A stretch of 64,000 nucleotides of DNA from Croceibacterium_A sp044506885 (GTDB taxonomy: Bacteria; Pseudomonadota; Alphaproteobacteria; Sphingomonadales; Sphingomonadaceae), in the NCBI GenBank assembly GCA_044506885.1, contig JBIQKC010000006.1, positions 19,711 through 83,710 on the forward strand, written 5' to 3'. The first letter of the stretch is position 1. Each line of letters starts with the position of its first letter. Both the position numbers and the translations under genes were made by a program. Positions 59,049-64,000 of the stretch are shown piece by piece. Under the pieces are notes generated by a model. It was not told the origin of the DNA and ran no database searches. It was given only the letters and a program-made list of their open reading frames with translations.

Positions 59049-60860
59049 ATGAGCCTTCGCAACGTGGCGATCATCGCCCACGTCGATCACGGCAAGACCA
59101 CGCTTGTCGACCAGTTGTTCCGCCAGTCCGGCACCTTCCGCGAGAACCAGCGCGTGGAGGAGCGGGCGATGGATTCGAACGACCTCGAGAAAGAGCGAGG
59201 GATCACCATCCTAGCCAAGTGTACGTCGGTGGAATGGCACGGGCACCGGATCAATGTGGTCGATACGCCCGGCCACGCCGATTTCGGTGCGGAAGTCGAA
59301 CGCATCCTGTCGATGGTCGATGGCGTTATCCTGCTGGTCGATTCGGCCGAGGGGCCGATGCCGCAGACCAAGTTCGTCACCGGCAAGGCGCTGGGCCTTG
59401 GCCTTCGGCCGATCGTGGTGGTCAACAAGATCGATCGGCCCGACGGCCGACCCGACGAGGTATTGAACGAGGTGTTCGATCTGTTCGTCAACCTCGACGC
59501 CAGCGATGAGCAGCTCGATTTTCCCGTGCTCTACGCCTCCGGCCGTGCGGGCTATGCCAGCGAGGATCCTTCGGTCCGCGAAGGGGACCTGACGCCGCTG
59601 TTCCGCACCATCGTCAACCACGTTCCCGCGCCCGATCTCGATCCGGACGGCGAATTCGCCATGCTTGCGACCTTGCTCGACCGCGACCCGTTCCTCGGCC
59701 GCATCCTCACCGGCCGCATCGAAAGCGGACGGCTGGAAGTCGGCATGCAGATCAAGGCGCTCGATCTGGCAGGCAACCAGGTGGAAGCCGGCCGGGCAAC
59801 CAAGATCTTCGCTTTCGAGGGCCTCGAACGTGTCCCCGTGCTTCACGCGCAGGCGGGCGATATCGTCGCCATCGCCGGGCTGACCACGGCTACCGTTTCC
59901 AACACGTTGTGCAGCCTCAACGTCAGCGCTCCGGTGCCCGCGCAGGAGATCGATCCGCCGACTCTCTCGATGACATTCGGCGTCAACGACAGCCCCTATG
60001 CCGGGCGCGAGGGCGACAAGGTGCAGAGCCGCGTGATCCGCGATCGGCTGGAGCGCGAGGCGGAAACCAATGTCGCCATCCGCGTCACCGAAAGCACCGG
60101 CAAGGATGCCTTCGAAGTCGCCGGCCGGGGCGAGCTGCAACTGGGCGTGCTGATCGAGAACATGCGCCGCGAGGGGTTCGAGCTGTCGATCAGCCGCCCG
60201 CGCGTGCTCTACCGCGACGGGCCGGAGGGCCGCGAGGAGCCTTACGAAACCGTCGTTATCGACGTGGACGATGAGTTCTCCGGCACGGTGGTCGAAAAGG
60301 TCGCCCAGCGCAAAGGCGAGATGACCGACATGCGCCCGAGCGGCGTGGGCAAGACCCGCATCACCTTCTCGGCCCCGAGCCGCGGGTTGATCGGCTATCA
60401 CGGCGAATTCCTGTCCGACACGCGCGGCACCGGGATCATGAACCGGCTGTTCGAGAAGTACGGCCCCTACAAGGGCCCGATCAGCGGCCGCCAGAACGGC
60501 GTGCTGATCTCCATGGAGCAGGGCGAGGCCGTGGCTTACGCGCTCAATGCGCTGGAGGACCGCGGCGTCTTGTTCGTCAGCCCCGGCGAGAAGCTCTACG
60601 AAGGCATGGTGATCGGCGAGAACGCCAAGCCGCAGGATCTGGAGGTTAACCCGCTCAAATCCAAGCAACTGACCAACTTCCGCGCCAGCGGCAAGGACGA
60701 AGGCATCCGCCTGACCCCGCCGCGCAAGATGACGCTGGAGCAGGCCATCGCCTACATCCAGGACGACGAGCTGGTGGAAGTGACGCCGCAGAGCATCAGG
60801 CTGCGCAAGCGGCATCTCGATCCGCATGAGCGGAAAAGACAAGCTCGCAAGGAGGGTTGA
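59049..60860 (+). CDS. typA: Ribosome-associated GTPase TypA/BipA
   Basis: A translational GTPase acting in 50S assembly and stress growth. 603 residues, full length. G1 is AHVDHGKTTL (10-19), G2 ERGITILAK, G3 DTPGHADFG and G4 VVNKIDRP. EF-G-like domains follow, and the BipA-specific C-terminal domain includes SGRQNGVLISMEQGEAVAYA and KSKQLTNFRASGKDEGIRL. MSLRNVAIIAHVDHG fixes the start. It stands alone on the plus strand. Confidence 0.97.
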   Translation: MSLRNVAIIAHVDHGKTTLVDQLFRQSGTFRENQRVEERAMDSNDLEKERGITILAKCTSVEWHGHRINVVDTPGHADFGAEVERILSMVDGVILLVDSAEGPMPQTKFVTGKALGLGLRPIVVVNKIDRPDGRPDEVLNEVFDLFVNLDASDEQLDFPVLYASGRAGYASEDPSVREGDLTPLFRTIVNHVPAPDLDPDGEFAMLATLLDRDPFLGRILTGRIESGRLEVGMQIKALDLAGNQVEAGRATKIFAFEGLERVPVLHAQAGDIVAIAGLTTATVSNTLCSLNVSAPVPAQEIDPPTLSMTFGVNDSPYAGREGDKVQSRVIRDRLEREAETNVAIRVTESTGKDAFEVAGRGELQLGVLIENMRREGFELSISRPRVLYRDGPEGREEPYETVVIDVDDEFSGTVVEKVAQRKGEMTDMRPSGVGKTRITFSAPSRGLIGYHGEFLSDTRGTGIMNRLFEKYGPYKGPISGRQNGVLISMEQGEAVAYALNALEDRGVLFVSPGEKLYEGMVIGENAKPQDLEVNPLKSKQLTNFRASGKDEGIRLTPPRKMTLEQAIAYIQDDELVEVTPQSIRLRKRHLDPHERKRQARKEG

Positions 60861-61186
60861 GCGGCGCGCCTTGTCGAGGCAGCCGCAAGCTCCCGCTTCA
60901 ACGCATGGACCGCAAGCAGCCGTTTCCGGCCGCGGTCGGCTGATTTGGACCCATGAACCGCAGGCAGGTTATTCGAAGCGGGAACGCTTTCGCTGACCCG
61001 TGCCGAACTCATCCCTTGGGCCTGCTTCCAGGCCCGGTTACACGCAAAGACGCGAGAGCCGTTACAATCGGTTACAACTTGGTTTGCCAAAGACCCGGAT
61101 AGCGACTTGGCAAATCGGCCCATCCGCTGCAAACTTGCGCAAGAAAAAACAGGGGGCTCATGGCCCCGACCGAGGGGATCGACACC
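60861..61186. other. Intergenic region before the G8 gene, with an inverted repeat
   Basis: 326 gene-free bases. TTTGCCAA (61083-61090) and TTGGCAAA (61107-61114) form a perfect 8-bp inverted repeat around 16 bases, about 75 bases before the gene start; direct copies of GTTACAA lie just ahead (near 61060-61078). This may be an operator or leader hairpin. I see no tRNA or small gene. Confidence 0.5.
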
Positions 61187-63781
61187 ATGCGCATGCACTC
61201 ACGCCTGCTGCTTTTTTCTTCGCTTCTTCCTGTTTCGCTGTTGCTTGGCGCGGGGACTGCCGTTCACGCTCACGAGGGGCACGCGGACGGGGGCGCGCAC
61301 GCACCTTCTCCGGCGGTTGGGGAAACGCTCTGGTCGGACCCTGCTTCGTGGCCGGGCGGGAAGGTGCCGGGCGAGGGCGACGAGGTTGCGATCGGCCGGG
61401 ACAGGAACATCGTCCTCGACGTCAGCCCGCCGGCGCTTCGCAGCCTGACGATCCAGGGGAAGCTGAGCTTTTCGGACGAGCGGGATGTCGAGCTGGCAAC
61501 CGAGTGGATCTATTTGCAGGGTGGCGAACTGGAGATCGGCACGGAGGCGCGCCCGCACACGCGCAAGGCCACGATCACGCTGACCGACAACGTCCCCGGC
61601 GAAGACATCAACACCATGGGCGATCGCGGGATCATGCTCATGCGCGGCACGCTGAACCTGCATGGGGACCGCGAGCATACCTGGACCAAGCTTGCGGCGA
61701 CGGCGGCGGCCGGCGGCGCCGCGATCGAAGTGCTCGACGCCAGCGGCTGGCGTGCAGGGGACGAAATCGTGCTGGCCTCGACCGACTTCGACCCCCGGCA
61801 GGCGGAGAAGCGCACGATTGTGGCCGTTGACGGGAATACGATCACGCTCGACCGGCCGCTGGAATACATGCACTTCGGCGAAGTGACGTTCGGCGTCGAT
61901 GAGCGCGGGGAAGTCGGGCTGCTGACGCGCAATATCCGCATCCAGGCATCCGAGGATGCGGAGGAGACCTGGTTCGGCGGGCACATCATGGCGATGGCCG
62001 GGTCGCAGATGTACGTCTCCGGCATCGAACTGAACCGTATGGGGCAGCACCTGACACTGGCGCGCTATCCGATCCATTGGCACCTTATCGGCGAAGGCCA
62101 GGGGCAATACATCCGCAACGCGGCGATCCACGACACCTACAGCCGCTGCGTGACAGTGCATGGCACCAACAACCTGCTGGTCGAGAACAACGTCACCTAC
62201 AACTCGGTGGGTCACTGCTTCTTCCTCGAGGACGGCATCGAGACCGGCAACCAGTTCGTCCGCAACCTCGGCATCCAGACCAAGTGTCACCCAACCATGC
62301 CGTGCGAACCGACGAACCTTGTTCTGGCTCATCAGTCTCCGCGCGGGCAGGCCTCCGAACACATTCTGATCCCTTCGGACAATACGGCTTCCACTTTCTG
62401 GGCCACCAACCCCGACAACATCTACCGCGACAACGTGGCGGCGGGTTCCGATCAGATCGGCTTCTGGATCGCCTTGCCGCAACATCCGACCGGGGAGTTC
62501 GAGGGCACGGAGATCAGCAAGAACACGTGGCCCCGCCGGACCAAGCTGCGCGAGTTCAGCGGCAACGTCGCCCACTCCAACTTCGACGGCCTGATGTTCG
62601 ACCGCGGCCCTGGGCCCGACGGTAAGTTCAGCGTTGGCGGCGCCGCCCATATCAGCCTGGCCGATCCGGCCGATCAGGACAGCGAGGCGGTGGTTTCGGT
62701 GGTCGACAACTACACGGCCTACAAAAACCGCAACGGCGCGATCTGGGGCCGCGGCGAGTACCACCTGTTCACCAATCTGAAGCTGGCCGACAACGCGATC
62801 GGCTTCACCCATGCGGCGGGCGCCCCCGGCCGCGCGCCTTATACCTCACGCGTCGTCGATTCGCTGTTCGTGGGCGAGAGCGACAATATCGGCAATCCGA
62901 GAAGGCCCGAGGAAGTGGCTTACGGCCGCAGCCTGCCGAGCGAAGCTGCGGATTTCCCGATCCGCGGCTACGAGTATTACGATTATCTGCACGAAGTGGA
63001 GAACGTCACCTTCGTGAATTACGAGCCCAACGATCTCCGCGACGCGGGCGCGCTCTCCTACCTGCTGTTCACCAGCTTCGGTATGAGCACGCACAACTCG
63101 GTCGAGGGCGCGAAGTTCGTCAATGCCAAGCCGGTCAGTTTCCCTCCGGTTCAGCGTCGCTGGGCGTCCGATTTCGGAGGGCGCGCCGCTTACAGGAGCG
63201 CGGCGTTCCATGACCGGGACGGATCGGTCAGCGGAACTCCGGGCGCCTACATCGTCATCGACAACGGCATCGCTTCCCATGAGGAAGCCTGCGAAATCAG
63301 GGCGAGTTGGGGAGCAGCCGTCTGCCAGGGCGACATGGGCCGCCTCAGCATCGGCGACACCCGCCAGTTCCCTGAATTCGTGAGTGGACCCATTGTCGAT
63401 CCGATCGTCCTCGATCGCAATGGCAAGCGGTTCGAATACAACGGGGAAACCACGATCGGCGCGGGCGCCGAGCTGAGAGTCGAGACAAGCAGGGACAACC
63501 TGTCGCTTCACCTGCGCGAAATGGATCGGGGTTCCTTCGTGCTCCTCGAATTCCCCGGCTTCACCACCGCCGCCCAGGGCGCCGAGTTGGGCAGCCTGGC
63601 CGCGCTGCGCGAGGCGAGCGAGACCGCCTATTTCAAGGACGGGGACTCGCTTTGGGTCAAGCTCGTGGTCGAAGACGAAGCGGCCGACGGCCCCGTCGTG
63701 GTGCAGGTCGGCGCTCTTCGTTCCCAGGCCACCGTCGAAGTCAGCAAGGATGCGCATCCAAATATCGCTTCGCTGGACTAG
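61187..63781 (+). CDS. Secreted G8-domain, parallel beta-helix protein (CEMIP/TMEM2-like)
   Basis: 864 residues. A signal peptide (MRMHSRLLLFSSLLPVSLLL) is followed by a His-rich start of the mature protein (HEGHADGGAHA). The G8 domain spans about 45-165 (LWSDPASWPGGKVPGEGDEV...LWLQGGELEIG-like IYLQGGELEIGTEARPH). Beta-helix repeats follow, including HWHLIGEGQGQYIRNAAIHD, NNLLVENNVTYNSVGHCFFL and NFDGLMFDRGPG. The order G8 plus pectate-lyase-like repeats matches animal CEMIP and TMEM2 (hyaluronan depolymerisation) and related bacterial proteins; a glycan-binding or degrading role is inferred. ATG 61187 is chosen because the same GACACCATG start recurs at 63946. Confidence 0.85.
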   Translation: MRMHSRLLLFSSLLPVSLLLGAGTAVHAHEGHADGGAHAPSPAVGETLWSDPASWPGGKVPGEGDEVAIGRDRNIVLDVSPPALRSLTIQGKLSFSDERDVELATEWIYLQGGELEIGTEARPHTRKATITLTDNVPGEDINTMGDRGIMLMRGTLNLHGDREHTWTKLAATAAAGGAAIEVLDASGWRAGDEIVLASTDFDPRQAEKRTIVAVDGNTITLDRPLEYMHFGEVTFGVDERGEVGLLTRNIRIQASEDAEETWFGGHIMAMAGSQMYVSGIELNRMGQHLTLARYPIHWHLIGEGQGQYIRNAAIHDTYSRCVTVHGTNNLLVENNVTYNSVGHCFFLEDGIETGNQFVRNLGIQTKCHPTMPCEPTNLVLAHQSPRGQASEHILIPSDNTASTFWATNPDNIYRDNVAAGSDQIGFWIALPQHPTGEFEGTEISKNTWPRRTKLREFSGNVAHSNFDGLMFDRGPGPDGKFSVGGAAHISLADPADQDSEAVVSVVDNYTAYKNRNGAIWGRGEYHLFTNLKLADNAIGFTHAAGAPGRAPYTSRVVDSLFVGESDNIGNPRRPEEVAYGRSLPSEAADFPIRGYEYYDYLHEVENVTFVNYEPNDLRDAGALSYLLFTSFGMSTHNSVEGAKFVNAKPVSFPPVQRRWASDFGGRAAYRSAAFHDRDGSVSGTPGAYIVIDNGIASHEEACEIRASWGAAVCQGDMGRLSIGDTRQFPEFVSGPIVDPIVLDRNGKRFEYNGETTIGAGAELRVETSRDNLSLHLREMDRGSFVLLEFPGFTTAAQGAELGSLAALREASETAYFKDGDSLWVKLVVEDEAADGPVVVQVGALRSQATVEVSKDAHPNIASLD

Positions 63782-63799
63782 GGTCCGTGCGGACCCTAG
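63778..63799 (+). terminator. Palindrome across the G8 stop codon
   Basis: CTAGGGTCCG (63778-63787) and CGGACCCTAG (63790-63799) are perfectly complementary with a 2-base centre and include the TAG stop. No T-run follows, so it may be an mRNA-end hairpin or a recombination/insertion mark rather than a true terminator. Confidence 0.5.
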
Positions 63800-63951
63800 G
63801 CCGGGAGCCCGGCGCACCAGGTTGTATCGACATTTCAGCCTGATGCGCCGGAAACGATTGCTGTTGCGGCTGCGCGAATTGGTCAATCCGATGCGGAAGC
63901 AAAGCTGATAAGATGCGGGGCCGCTGGTCCGGGGTATGGGAGACTGACACC

Positions 63952-64000
63952 ATGCGCATGCACTCACGCCTGCTGCTTTTTTCTTCGCTTCTTCCTGTTT
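63952..64000 (+). CDS. Start of a second G8-type gene (partial, cut by window)
   Basis: Bases 63946-64000 are identical to 61181-61235, covering GACACC, the ATG and the first 16 codons (MRMHSRLLLFSSLLPV). The leader before it differs from the first copy except for a short GAC match. A tandem duplicate of the G8 gene, or a partial duplication of its 5' end, begins here; only the signal peptide is visible. Confidence 0.7.
   Translation, partial: MRMHSRLLLFSSLLPV

Overview
This window reads as chromosomal DNA of a GC-rich alphaproteobacterium, most likely of the order Sphingomonadales (Novosphingobium, Altererythrobacter or a relative). Four things point there: the gene neighbourhoods (secB divergent from a Tim44-like gene, and DUF4167 next to prmC), a full protocatechuate 4,5-cleavage (lig) pathway closely resembling that of Sphingobium SYK-6, a PEP-CTERM protein, and abundant small palindromic repeats between genes. 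I see no rRNA, tRNA, CRISPR array, prophage or intact insertion sequence.

Left part (1-32 kb), mostly housekeeping. It opens with the end of coaBC and dut. Next come a DUF4136 lipoprotein, trpS, murJ and secB on the minus strand, then Tim44-like, mltA and smr on the plus strand. ahpC and ahpF form a minus-strand peroxide-defence pair. aroC is divergent from ruvA; ruvA and ruvB are separated by a reversed GIY-YIG nuclease gene bracketed by REP palindromes. A Ser/Thr-rich PEP-CTERM protein, acnA, an L,D-transpeptidase and a bacterial CDC48 ATPase follow. Then come scoAB, a GST, an MFS transporter, a putative TIKI/ChaN-like secreted protein, and metK with lnt.

Middle part (31-44 kb). DUF4167 and prmC face a tightly coupled telA - xpaC-like - PHA-granule-protein operon. 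After these lie a DUF2721 membrane protein, mannose-1-phosphate guanylyltransferase, a TonB-like protein and a secreted GH3/PA14 glycosidase with operator-like palindromes upstream. A run of small minus-strand genes follows (DUF924, a secreted protein, zf-CHCC, CmcJ/NvfI-like, aldo/keto reductase, a helical protein).

Aromatic catabolism (44-58.5 kb). Two divergent units start at about 48.8 kb. The minus unit runs DUF1932 dehydrogenase, ligJ, DUF2218, ligA, ligB, a repeat block, ligC. The plus unit runs ligK, ligU, ligI, mipA-like. Together they encode every step from protocatechuate to pyruvate and oxaloacetate: LigAB opens the ring, LigC makes 2-pyrone-4,6-dicarboxylate, LigI hydrolyses it, LigU tautomerises, LigJ hydrates and LigK cleaves. 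No LysR-type regulator gene is in the window. Beyond an MFS transporter and a divergent SDR/NTF2 - HxlR module lie a transaldolase-family gene and a second ligAB pair.

Right edge (58-64 kb). typA is followed by a large secreted G8-domain protein of the CEMIP/TMEM2 type. At the very end the same 55 bases that start this gene reappear exactly, so a second copy probably begins there.

The most unusual signals are: (i) the REP-bracketed GIY-YIG gene inside the ruvA-ruvB interval, whose stop codon lies in one REP; (ii) a palindromic intergenic repeat translated in frame inside smr; (iii) an eight-copy AARGYRAC array with regular 14/20-21 bp spacing upstream of ruvA; (iv) the exact repeat at the right edge.
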